From Lactuca virosa (lineage: Eukaryota; Streptophyta; Magnoliopsida; Asterales; Asteraceae), in contig CAKMRJ010005523.1 in the NCBI GenBank assembly GCA_928212115.1, positions 107,270,357 to 107,334,356 of the forward strand: a stretch of DNA of 64,000 nucleotides. The letters run 5' to 3'. Of the stretch, positions 36,727-46,851 are shown piece by piece. Each line of letters begins with the position of its first letter. Positions within the stretch are counted from its first letter, which is position 1. The notes under the pieces were generated by a model. That model was not told the DNA's origin, did not search any database, and worked only from the letters and a program-made list of their open reading frames with translations. A program made the position numbers and the translations under genes.

Positions 36727-39700
36727 ATGGCGACTTCTGCTCATGTCGTTCTCATACTACTGAAGATGCTTCTTCATTACCATTAATGAAGATTCAAGCA
36801 ACAAACTACTATCTGGAAGGTGAAGTTTCTCAGTACCCGGAAGAACTGAAGATGCTAATCGTTGCTTTAAAGAATTCTGTCCTGTCAAAGGCGATGTTTA
36901 ATTCTTTCTCGGTTCCATTATCCTGGCTTTCACAAGCAGGATCAACTGCAACCTACAACAAAGCCTCTGATACGATCACTTTTCATCTTGTGAACGACAA
37001 AAAGGTCAGGTTATCCAAGAAAGTTTTCTGTCAAATTCTTGATATCCCGAATACGCCTCCATATGTTGATGTTACTTTTCCCCAAATTGTTCACATGTTC
37101 AATGAGATGGGTTATCAGCCACCATTGTCCAAGATAAGTGATTTTAAAAAGTCTGGTCTTCCACGACTCTGGAATTTCCTGTTTGGAATCTTTCTAAGGT
37201 GTTTAATTGGGCCTTCTGCTAGTCTGGATAAAGGAAGGATGGAAGTGTATGCCATGGTAGCTGGTATATATTATGATCTTCAAGTAAATTATTCTACTCA
37301 ACTATGGAAGGAATTTCAAAAAGGAGTAAAACACACGAATGCCACTCACGGTATTTCGTGTGCTAGATACTGGAGTCTGATTTTGCAACATTTTTACAAT
37401 AAGGAAGGAATTTTGGTGCCAAATGATGAAGAAAGAGCAGTTTTCCAATCATACCACTATCCGAAGGATGTCACCGATAATGCTGATATTTTTCCATCAG
37501 TTGCTAGAATTCCAGATGCTATGCTTAAAAGAGTTGATCCTTCGAACTCTGTCTTGGTGGCATATTTTCAGACCATCGATTCTACAATTGAAACTGGCAA
37601 ACTCCTGGATATCGATGAAACAAAATCCAAGAAGTCGAAGAATACTGAAACTGATTCAAAATCTTCGAAATCGCCGAAAAAGAAGCCTGCGGCTGTTGAA
37701 GTATCTGTTGCTGAGACCCAAGTGATTGAGCCTATCATTGCAGAAACTCAAGAGAAAGTCATTATTCCTTCAAAGACTGGAATGTTTCGAAGGATCAAAA
37801 TGAAGTCTACCCATAAACGCAAGTCTCCTACACCACAAATGATTCGAAAACCCCAAATTACACATCAAGGTGTGTTAATTAGAGAGGTGCCAGCACCGGT
37901 TTCTCCAATGTCTAAGAAACGAATGGCTGAAGATATGGCCAAAAGGTTGTCAAAGAAAAGGAAGAAGAAGACCCGAAAGCTGGTGATTTCTACTGAGTCG
38001 ACTGACGATGATAATGAACGAATTTCTGAAACTCCTGAACCAACTATTCATGATCAGATTTCGACTCCTGAGCAAACACACATTGTACCACCTGAAGATT
38101 CGATTACCAAGTCAGTTTCTGAGGCGGTTCGAACTTCAGACATCCCTGCACACGTATCTGATACGGATGCAAATGTCGATATGGGTGAAGACAGTTCGAA
38201 AAATGCAGCTTCAGGTCCTACTACCTCTACTTTTGAACATATTGTTTCGTTACCATTATCCACTATTCCTCTCACATCAACCACACATTCCCCAACATTC
38301 GAACATATTCTTGATCAACCTTTCACTTCCATCTTTTCTTCACAATCTACTGATCTGCTAAAACCTACTTCACCTGTCGATGATACAATGATGCTGGAGG
38401 ATGAAACTGATAACGAAGGTTTTGGAGGAACTTTTGAAGATCTAAAGTTTAATGAAGAAGAAGAAAATTTTCCAGATCATATGTTGATGACAATGAAGCA
38501 GTACAAAATTTTGAATACGAAGTTGAATGCTATCATTCAATCTCAAGCTGATTTTGGGGGAGGTTCATCAGTATCAAGTCTGGAAGTTGATACTATGTTA
38601 AAGATGATGGAATCACGGATAATCAGCAAAGTCTCCGGAATGGTGAAAGATTCCAAGTCTGTTATTTTGGAGAAAGTTGACTACACTGATCAGAATAACG
38701 AACTTCGTGTTAAATCTCAACGATCTGATTTTATGGGTGAGGTCAAGGATCTGAAAAGCACAACAAAAGAACAGCATGTTCTTTTTGTTCAAGAAGTTAA
38801 GAAGGTACGCGAAGATGTCAACATGCAAATTCGTGAACTTCGTGAAGACATGCAGAGAGAAGTTCAAAGTGTTCAACAAGGTTATCATTCAATCCATCAG
38901 AAGGTTGACATTATTTGTGACGCTGTCACCAAATATGTCAAAATGTACGAAAGCATGAGTCCTCAACTTACTCATCTTTCTGAATTGGAGAACAAGAATT
39001 TTGGTGAGTTGCTTGTTTTGTTAAAAGAGTTGAAGGAGTTGTCTGTGAAACTAGTGTTCACTTCGGTTATCAATCCAGATTTTTTATCTCAAAAATTTAT
39101 CTAGTTCGAAGCTATTCTTCACAAACAATTATCTCCTCTTACTCGCATTTCAAGTCTTCTTCCAACAGTATCAGATGCCCCACCTGCTTTCACAGGGGTG
39201 CAAGGGGGAGAAAAGATAGATGAATCTAAGAAGACTGGTGAAGAAGTAAAGGCGAGTAAAGAAGATTCGAAGGTGGTGGGAAAAGTGTTTCCTTCGAAGA
39301 TCCCAACTACAAAGCCTGTTATTGTATCTGCTGGTTCAGTTACTTCAACTGTGGTCACAACGGTTCCGATGACCAGATCAGTAATTAAAGGTGTTGTGAT
39401 TGGAGAAGCTGCTGGAAGTGCTTCGAAATCAAAGATTGTGGTGGGAGAGTCTGAGTCTAAAGATAAAGGTAAAGCCAAGATCATAGAAAAGACTAAGGAA
39501 GAAAAGAAGGCTGAAGTGGATGCGGAGTTGGAAAAGATGAGGCGTATTCAAAGTGTTATGGCTCTTCGTGCACAAGAACCTGTGGGTATGGAAAAAGGAG
39601 ATCCTTCGAAGCAATACAACTATGAAACAATTGAGGCAAAAGTCATGTTTGATCATATGTATTCATTCGAAAAGGTGCCAAATTAGAGTTATGTGGTTAC

Positions 39701-40484
39701 AAACACTGATGCAAGTCAGCTTGACTTTCCTATAAATGAAATGATGTTCATAATGCCTCAGTTTAAAGCAGAAATTATGTGTAAAGACAAAGAAGAAGGG
39801 AAGAAGATAAAAATTCGTTTTCATTCAGTGTTGGCGAAAGCACCTGAAGATGTCTGGTCACTGTTAAAAATCAAGAAAATTATAAGCATCAAAAGAGACG
39901 TGGTCTTCGAAAAAGTTATTCAGAATCTCAAATACACAGTGATCAGATCAAATGGAAAAGTTTATGAGTTTACCATTGCTGATTTTCCGATAATGAACTT
40001 GTATGATCTTATACAAGTTGCATTAATCCTGAAAGACAAGTCATTCTCCTTTCTACAAGAAACAGAGCCAGATGTTTTCCAACTTGGAGTCAAACACATC
40101 AAGATCTTTATTGAAAATTATTTTGAGTGTCTTGCTCAAAGTGATGTGGAATGGGCTACTGCTAAAGGTATTGAAATTACTGCACCAATGGCACCTACGA
40201 AGAAACAAGTAGATCTGAAGAAATATGAAGATGGTGAAATCTGCTTAAAGCCATTGGGGATTGTCTTCGCTGGAAAAGATAAGGCTGGTAGAGCAAAGCG
40301 GTTCTTGTTCCAAACGTGCGAAGTAGAGCGATATGCAACTTCTCAGTATACGAACTTAATTGTTCGTATGAACCAATGCAGGAAGAATAATGAAGGAGAC
40401 AAGAAGGAAATTAAGAAGGTTATTTCATGGTACACAGAGATACGAAGAGTGATGATGTATTCAATTCAACTGCTTACAAGTTGA
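36727..40484 (+). pseudogene. Sirevirus extra ORF downstream of pol (about 1230 codons, two TAG stops)
   Basis: The main frame is open from 36786 (ATG) to 39104 (772 residues). It then continues in the same frame 39105-39686 and 39687-40484, interrupted by TAG at 39102-39104 and 39684-39686. A better-context ATG (AACAATGGCG) at 36727 is in another frame, so one early indel is likely. Residues 1-260 look globular (WLSQAGSTATYNKASDTITF, RYWSLILQHFY) and resemble the 'putative plant transposon protein' domain (PF20167-like, from memory). About 386-400 is a strong basic nuclear-localisation-like run (RLSKKRKKKTRKL). About 655-720 is a coiled coil (VKKVREDVNMQIRELREDM). I see no signal peptide or membrane segment, so an envelope role is not supported by sequence. 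Its place corresponds to the 'env-like' ORF of Sireviruses. The function is unknown. Confidence 0.8.
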
Positions 40485-40502
40485 AGCCTTCGACTTTGAT
40501 TA

Positions 40503-40515
40503 CAAAGGGGGAGAT
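40503..40515 (+). promoter_or_regulatory. Polypurine tract of the Sirevirus-like element
   Basis: CAAAGGGGGAGAT directly precedes the 3' LTR. Similar GGGGGAG runs occur at about 32937, 32971 and 39205. Confidence 0.9.
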
Positions 40516-40851
40516 TGTAAGGGTAAATAGAGTTGTAATTAGTCGAAAGGTTTCATGTCTTCGAATGTACTGAGTCTTCGTATCTTATGTAATCTATTTT
40601 ACTAAGGCATTGTATTCAAAGCTTAACGCATAGTCCTTAGTATATTTTTTGTACGCTTTCCTCTCCTATAAATAAGAGTGTTTACTAGAGTCATATGTAC
40701 GGTCTTTACAGAATTGTCATTAGCACTCTGTAAAACTTGAGAGCGTAATAGAGCTGAAACAAGATCATATTTACATCTGTGTTCAAATATCGCAATTCTA
40801 CTTTGATCATTTAACTCTGATTCATTTCATACTCGATTAATTGATTCATCA
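40516..40851 (+). repeat. 3' LTR of the Sirevirus-like element
   Basis: 336 bp. The four differences from the 5' LTR all have A or T in this copy where the 5' LTR has G or C. Confidence 0.97.
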
Positions 40852-40856
40852 ATGAG

Positions 40857-42179
40857 TGGAGTAACAAATCTTTTTCTATGTTGCTAGAGTTTTTAACAGA
40901 TTTGTTACCTGAAGGAAACGTGTTGCCAAAAACAACTCACCAAGTGAAAAAAATGTTGACAAAACTGGGGCTTGGATATCAAAAAATCCATTCATGTCCT
41001 AATGATTGCATGTTGTTTTGGGAAGAAAAAGAGAAAGATGAAAGTTGTTCTATTCGTGGATCTTCTAGATGGCAAGTTCCTAAAGACAATTCAGATTATG
41101 AAATAGGTCCAACAAAGAAAAAGGCATCAAAAATATTACGTTGGTTTCCATTAAAGCCTAGACTTCAGAGATTGTTCATGTCATCAAAGACAGCTAGCCT
41201 TATGCAGTGGCATCATTTGGAACGTGTTGACGATGGAAAAATACGACATCCTGCAGATGCTTTAGCTTGGAAATATTTTGATAGGAAGTTTACCGAATTT
41301 GCAAGTGATCCTCGTAATATTCGTTTAGCACTTGCAAGTGATGGTTTCAATCCGTTTAGGACAATGAACACAACACACAGTATATGGCCTATCATCCTTA
41401 TTCCTTATAACTTGCCGCCATGGTTAGTTAAGAAACAACCTAATTTCATTCTTTCTTTAATTATACCAGGTCCTCGAAGTCCCGAAAACAAAATAGATGT
41501 CTACATGCAACCATTAATAGAAGAATTGAAGGAGTTGTGGGAGGTTGGAGTTGAGACATTTGATGCATCAACGAAAGAAAATTTTCAATTGAAGGCATCA
41601 ATTTTTTGTACAATATCTGACTTTCCTGGTTATGCCAATCTGTCTGGGTGGAGTACCAAGGGAAAACTTACTGTACATGGTGCAAGTTATGCAAGTAGTC
41701 GAGATAGAAGGCCTATAGAAGGTGTGGTTAACTATTATGGTAAACTGAATGACATTATTGAGTTAAACTACTCTGGTTTCATAAGAGTAGTTTTATTCAA
41801 ATGTGATTGGGTTGCCATCAATAGGGGTTGCAAGAAAGACGTTAGTGTAACATTGGTGAATTTCTCATACAAGGCTTATACGGGTACTAATTTAATGGAT
41901 GATCCGTTTATTTTGGTATCACAAGCTGACAAAGTGTTTTATGCCATTGATCCTAAGCATAAAGATTGGGAGGTTGTGAGACATGTAAAAGTGAGAGATG
42001 TATTTGACATGGGAGGAGATGGTGCTCAAGTCGTGGGAAATCCGTACAATGACACATTTGACGTACCTAATCTGCACAGAATTGGAGATGATGGTGATGA
42101 TGGCTTGGACGTTACACCGGAAATGGAAGCACAAATGGCATCTGAAGACGTAGATAGTGAAGAATTTGAGGATGACTAG
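40857..42179 (+). pseudogene. TNP2 transposase, middle and C-terminal parts, internally deleted
   Basis: Continues the TNP2 frame after the Sirevirus (SNKSFSMLLEFLTDLLPEGN). It has the Transposase_21 (PF02992) core: KMLTKLGLGYQKIHSCPNDC, DGKIRHPADALAWKYFD, LALASDGFNPFRTMN, and WPIILIPYNLPPWL. After DFPGYANLSGWSTKGK it jumps straight into the C-terminal DUF4216-like region (SRDRRPIEGVVNYYGKLNDI, then VVLFKCDWV). The Cys-rich segment and DUF4218 region that normally lie between are missing, an internal deletion. The acidic tail ends at the TAG at 42177-42179. It cannot make a normal transposase. Confidence 0.9.
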
Positions 42180-42689
42180 CTGAACTTTATGTCGTAAACA
42201 ATTATTCTTCATTGTAGTTATTTTTGATATTATGTTAATTTTGTAGTTCTTCAAGTTTAATGGGTAACTAATGCATATTTGATGCCAACCTATTGTTTTG
42301 TGATCGTTTGTAAAGTATGTTTCTGATGCAATGGTGGTTGATTTTTACATAACTTTGTTTTGTCAATGATAGGATGGGTAAGCGTAAGAGACTACATATC
42401 ATATCTACCACTGATAACCATGTTGATGACCATGTTGAAGACCATGTTGACGCTCAGTCTCACGGAGAAGATCAAACTGTCAATCAGCAGTTTCCCCAAC
42501 AAAATTTCCAAGGAGAATAACAAATTATAGAAGAACAAACAGCAACAGGTTTGGATCAACAAATTATGGATCAACAGTGTACTGAAGAAGAAGGTAATTT
42601 CTTAACTTATAAAAATCATATTTTTAGAAATAAACAGCAACAGGTCTGGAAAAAATTAGAATTTATTGTCATTTTTAAAAAATAAACAG

Positions 42690-42970
42690 CAACAGGTTTA
42701 GGTTTATGGTCATTTATAGCAGCCTACTTTATGAAATTCATATTTTTTTAGATATGTAAATATAATTTCTGAAAAATCTTTTAATTTATGTTCAATTATA
42801 GCAGCCTACTTTATGAAATTCAGATTTTTTAGAGATGTAAATATGATTTCTGGAAAAAATTTGAATTTATGTTCAATTATAGCAGCCTACTTTATGAAAT
42901 TCAGATTTTTTAGATATGTAAATATGATTTCTGGAAAATCTTTTAATTTATTTTCAATTATAGCAGCCTA
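42690..42970. repeat. About 90-bp tandem repeat, three units, in intron 1 of the TNPA-like gene
   Basis: Units share AATTATAGCAGCCTACTTTA, TGAAATTCAGATTTTT and TCTGGAAAA. The first unit is more diverged. Confidence 0.9.
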
Positions 42971-42974
42971 CTCC

Positions 42975-43420
42975 ATGTGTATTAATCTATTGCAGAAATG
43001 GTCCCTGTGTATTAATCTGTGACAGAAATGGTCCTTGTGATTGTAATCTGTTGCAGAAATGGTCCCTGTGTATTAATCTGTGACAGAATTGGTCCTTGTG
43101 ATTGTAATCTGTTGCAGAAATGGTCCCTGTGTATTAATCTGTGACAAAAATGGTCCTTGTGATTGTAATCTGTTGCAGAAATGGTCCCTGTGTATTAATT
43201 TGTGACAGAAATGGTCCTTGTGGTTGTAATCTGTTTCAGAAATGCTCCCTGTGTACTAATATGTGACAGAAATGGTCCTTGTGGTTGTAATCTGTTGCAG
43301 AAATGGTCCCTGTTTTATTAGACTGTTACAGAAATGGTCCCCGTTGTCAATCTGTTATAGTAATGGTCCTTGTGGGAGTAATCTGTTACAGAAATGGTCC
43401 CTGTGTATTGATTGTTTCTT
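42975..43420. repeat. About 60-bp minisatellite in intron 1 of the TNPA-like gene
   Basis: Built from half-units CAGAAATGGTCCCTGTGTAT and CAGAAATGGTCCTTGTG separated by TAATCTGTKRCA. About seven full units, the last ones shorter and more diverged. Confidence 0.93.
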
Positions 43421-43663
43421 TTTATTGTTTTGTACCTATTTTTTTAAGGAACTCAAAAGAAGGGTAGGGGTCATACCGCAAAATCTGCAACATGGAAGAT
43501 GAGTAGTGATTCAAAAATAGTAGTGACATTTAATAAGTTTGGGAAACCAGTTGGAGAAGAAGGAAATGAACTAACACAATTTCTTGGGACTCTTGTAAGG
43601 ATGGCTGACCATGTTGGAATACAATATGAAGATTGGAGAAAGGTTCCCATGTACAAAAAAGAG

Positions 43664-44040
43664 TAGGGATGAGCATATGGACCGGGGAACCGGCCGGAAC
43701 CGGTACCGGAACCGGAACCGGCACCGGAACCGGAACCCGATGGAACCGGTCGGGCCAGGACCGGGACATTATATTTGTGGATTTTTGGAACCGGGAACCG
43801 GTAGGAACCAGAACCGATATAACCGGAACCGGTAGAACCGGCAAAAACCGGAACCGTATGATGCTATTCTTCGAGGACCGGTTCCAACATTTGAAGACAC
43901 GACAAGAACCGGTAGGAACCGGGAACCTGTAGAACCGGAACCGGTAGAACCGCCGGGCCGGTTCGGTTCTTGATTTTGGCCGAAGCCGGTTCCCGGGTTG
44001 GGTCCGGTTCCGGCCGGTTCGGTCCTTTTGCTCATCCCTA
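43664..44040. mobile_element. hAT-type MITE of 377 bp made of CCGGAA repeats, 8-bp duplication AAAAAGAG
   Basis: Inverted ends TAGGGATGAGCA (left) and TGCTCATCCCTA (right). AAAAAGAG immediately outside both ends (43656-43663, 44041-44048). The core is almost entirely (A)ACCGGAACCGG-type hexamers in direct and inverted order. Removal rejoins the TNPA-like exon exactly (KVPMYKKE, then DMYSIVK). No transposase. Confidence 0.95.
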
Positions 44041-45569
44041 AAAAAGAGGATATGTATTCCATTGTTAAGGTAAATGCAAAGTAGCTTATTGGAAGATCTC
44101 TTATTAATCTATAAGTATTCCATTATTAACTTATTTAAGTTTCATTTGTAGTCAAAATTTGTCATTCATCCAACGGAAACAACTTCTATAAAAAAATGGA
44201 TATTTTTTAACATGGGAAAAAAGTGGAGGCATTGGAAAGGTTCTTTAAAAGCACGGGCATATGATCCAAGCCTTACTGTTGATGAAATTGTGGCAAAGGA
44301 AGTAAAGAATGATAGTCGTGTGAACCCAGAACAATTTAAAGAACTTGTAACTCGTTGGTTCACTCCAGAATATAAGGTAGTAATTTTTTGAACTTATGTA
44401 TATCGCTAAAAGTAAAAAAAAATTGTTTACATCTAATTTCTTAAAATTTGTAATTACATAGATGACATGTGATGTAAAAAGAATGAGCCGCTTGAAGATG
44501 CAAGAGCCTCATGTCACAGGGACAAAATCATTTGCCCGACTAGCTCATGAAGAGGTATTATTCTAGCTATTCCATCATATATGTATGTTTTGTTTTTATC
44601 CAAATTTTTAGTGGTCATCAAATGCAATTAATGTTTGTTGTAGGCAGCGAAAAATGATGGTGTATACCCATCACGAGGAAAAATATACAAAATAACTCGT
44701 ACTCGTAAAGATGGAAGTATTGTTAATGACAATGTTACTCAAATTATGGTAATGTATTTTATCAACATTAATAAGTTTGTATACTCATAAAAACTTGTAT
44801 TATAACTTTTTTGTAGACTTCTTTACAAGCTGTTTCAAGTGACTCTACAAACACACAACATACCGAAGATGATTATTCAAATGATGACTACTCTAAAGTT
44901 AAGGGTCTGGAGAAACATGGGTACATTCGATGTGTAGGAAGGATGCCGGCTGTAAAAGATAGCAACGCTTCATGTTCTACTGATCGGCAAACTGTTGAAC
45001 AACTAAAGGATGGGTTAGCTCGTACACAAAATGCATTGAACGTTCTCTTCAACCTTGTCAAGGATCATATTCCAAATGCAAACTTATCTGGAATGCTTAA
45101 CAATTTGAACTTAGAGGTAACTAAATATAAATTAATAATTATTTTAGTATTACACTATATATTAGTGACAATATTACTCTGCATTTGTTTCAGGTTCCTG
45201 ATAATCATTCTATGGTTCCTAATATCTCGCCTTTAGGAAATCGACGATCCTCGTCTGAAAGCAATCATAACTAAGTGAACGAGAGAAGCAATTATACCAA
45301 GTTCGAGATCAATGAAGTTTCATGTTTCTTCCCAACAAGTATTTAGTTTAATAGTATTATGTTTTGAGTACTTGCACAACATTTAGACATATTAAACTTT
45401 TTTGAAGACGATTATGTTTTAAATGTATTGAAATTATTGTTTTTAAACAACTTTGAATTGATGTAATGATATTTTGTTTTTGTTTTATCTTAATTGTTCT
45501 ATTATTATTTTATATTTCATTTAAAATAAAAAATAAGATTTAATTTATTAATATAATTTTTTAGTTAAA

Positions 45570-45861
45570 AAAGTGCCACTAAAAGCATGAAAATAATAAC
45601 TATTTTTGTAGTTAAATAGTGGCATAAAAATAGTGCCACTAAAATCTATAAGTGCTTTAGTGACATAATTGAAAAGTGCCACTAAAACCCAATTTGGCTG
45701 CAATGGCACAACCAAAAAGTGCCACTAAAGGTCTTTAGTGGCAGCGCCTTTAGTGGCACTATTTTTTTGTGCCGCTGATTGCTAGGGGGGTCTTTAGTGG
45801 CACATTTTTGGTTTTTAGTGGCACTTTTTCTGTGCCACTAAATGTAAATTTATTTGTAGTG
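45570..45861. repeat. CACTA right subterminal repeats and TIR
   Basis: Dense AAAGTGCCACTAAAA/TTTAGTGGCAC motifs in both orientations, ending in the 31-bp TIR (45831-45861). Confidence 0.92.
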
Positions 45862-46851
45862 TCTTCCCGAGTCCATTCCACTGAATCCCATGTCAACTCC
45901 CCGAGTCACCTAACTGACTCGTCGATTTCATCAAATGTCCAGAAAACTAAAAGTTCATGCAGTCCCGAAACCCTAATCCTTCACTGCACTCATTTAGAAT
46001 CTCGAAAACGGGTAAACCCTACCCGACTCGTCGAGTCGACTAAGGGACTCGACGAGTTCCTTCAGTCCTTTTTGTGTTTAGTCCTTTTCCAGTGGGATCT
46101 AAGATCCCAAACTTCAGATCCAACCTTCCCTAGTGTAGTTACCACGTAAAGTTGCAAACTTTACGTGCATGCAAGGCCTCACAAGGCTAAAATATTAAAA
46201 AACTAAGCTTCCCTACAAGGTTTTAGTGCATGGAAAGGCCTAAGTTGGATAAAGTGAGCAACTTTCTAACTCTAAGGACTTAAAGGAGTCCAGGTCTGAA
46301 TTTTCAACTCCAGATCTTACCCCACACCCCAAAAGGCTTCACCAATATACTAGAAATGGCCCCAAAACCCAAGAAAAGGGGATCTAATGCTATAAAGATC
46401 AAGGTAACAACTTGTTACCTTCAAATGGATGTCCAAACGTTGTAGATGTTGGATCTACAGTCTCCTTCTCGATCCAATCTTCTTAATCTTCAAACTCCTT
46501 CAACTAAGTGCACCAAAAACTCTCTCTTAACCTCTCAATCTCAAGGAAGCAGCAAAGAACGGCTAGGGTTTCTTCTTTGGGTAATGAAGTGGTAAAGGAG
46601 GCCACAAGAGGCGGATTAAGTCCATTAAATAGGTTGCAAACCCTAAAAATGAGGGTTTTCCTTTACAGCGCCTACTCGTCGAGTCGGGGCCTTCCGACTC
46701 ATCGATTAGGATTAAAAATCCACGTCCTCATAAAGATCTCTACTCGACGAGTTGGAGCTCCCCAACTCGTCGAGTCCATGCACAAAACCCTAAAAAAATA
46801 GATATATTAAATAATACCTGGAATAGGTGTTACAAATCTCCTCCATTTGAA

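Larger units (their letters stand above)
27640..40851 (+). mobile_element. Sirevirus-like Ty1/copia element, 13,212 bp, ATGAG duplication
   Basis: Identical-length 336-bp LTRs (27640-27975, 40516-40851) differ at only four positions by my reading. ATGAG flanks both sides (27635-27639, 40852-40856), and removal restores the TNP2 coding frame. Order: LTR, Met-tRNA PBS, gag with CCHC, long gag extension, protease, integrase, RT, RNase H, a 1.9-kb spacer with tandem repeats, a long extra reading frame, PPT, LTR. The extra frame downstream of pol, very long internal region and GGGGGAGA polypurine tract suggest the Sirevirus (Maximus-like) lineage. It is young but already broken in gag and the extra frame. 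Confidence 0.95.
42374..45274 (+). pseudogene. Second CACTA gene, Transposase_24 / TNPA-like, one stop and one MITE insert
   Basis: Exons inferred from GT-AG borders and phase: 42374-42593, 43449-43663 plus 44049-44069 (split by the hAT MITE), 44152-44376, 44462-44554, 44644-44748, 44817-45116, 45194-45274. Exon phases fit throughout. The first exon has an in-frame TAA at 42518-42520. The core KFVIHPTETTSIKKWIFF, KKWRHWKGSLKARAYDP and PHVTGTKSFARLAHEE matches plant transposase Ptta/En/Spm Transposase_24 (PF03004). The C-terminal part has a coiled-coil-like helix (VEQLKDGLARTQNALNVLF). TNPA-type proteins bind the subterminal repeats. The gene would need the MITE removed as well, so it is inactive here. 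Confidence 0.88.
25826..45861 (+). mobile_element. CACTA (En/Spm) transposon with nested insertions, 20,036 bp
   Basis: Perfect 31-bp terminal inverted repeats (25826-25856 and 45831-45861) begin CACTACAAATAAATTTACAT. The 3-bp duplication TCT flanks it (25823-25825, 45862-45864). Subterminal regions (25840-26170, 45570-45855) are packed with TTTAGTGGCAC in both directions, as expected for transposase-binding repeats. It encodes a TNP2-type transposase (split and internally deleted) and a second, spliced Transposase_24-type gene. Without the Sirevirus and hAT inserts it is about 6.4 kb. It is probably non-autonomous, since the transposase is defective. Confidence 0.97.
24943..46834 (-). repeat. 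3' LTR of the outer gypsy (LTR D), split by the CACTA element
   Basis: Left piece 24943-25825, right piece 45865-46834 (after the second TCT). It begins TGTAACGACCC and ends GGTGTTACA. It carries a hairpin tandem array (25291-25490) and ACTCGTCGAGT palindrome pairs centred at 25795/25817, 46031/46052, 46679/46702 and 46747/46770. The start is nearly identical to the partial LTR at 63889, apart from a small deletion. Confidence 0.9.

Noticed and set aside
36786..40484. Envelope glycoprotein interpretation of the Sirevirus 3' ORF
   Set aside because: No signal peptide, hydrophobic membrane segment or Cys pattern is visible; the basic run and coiled coil fit a nuclear or structural protein better.
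42975..43420. CRISPR-like regular repeats
   Set aside because: Unit and spacer are the same minisatellite with gradual divergence, in a plant intron, with no cas genes.
43530..44062. Open frames with repeated TGTGTG or VPVPVP on both strands
   Set aside because: Translation of the CCGGAA repeats in the hAT MITE.
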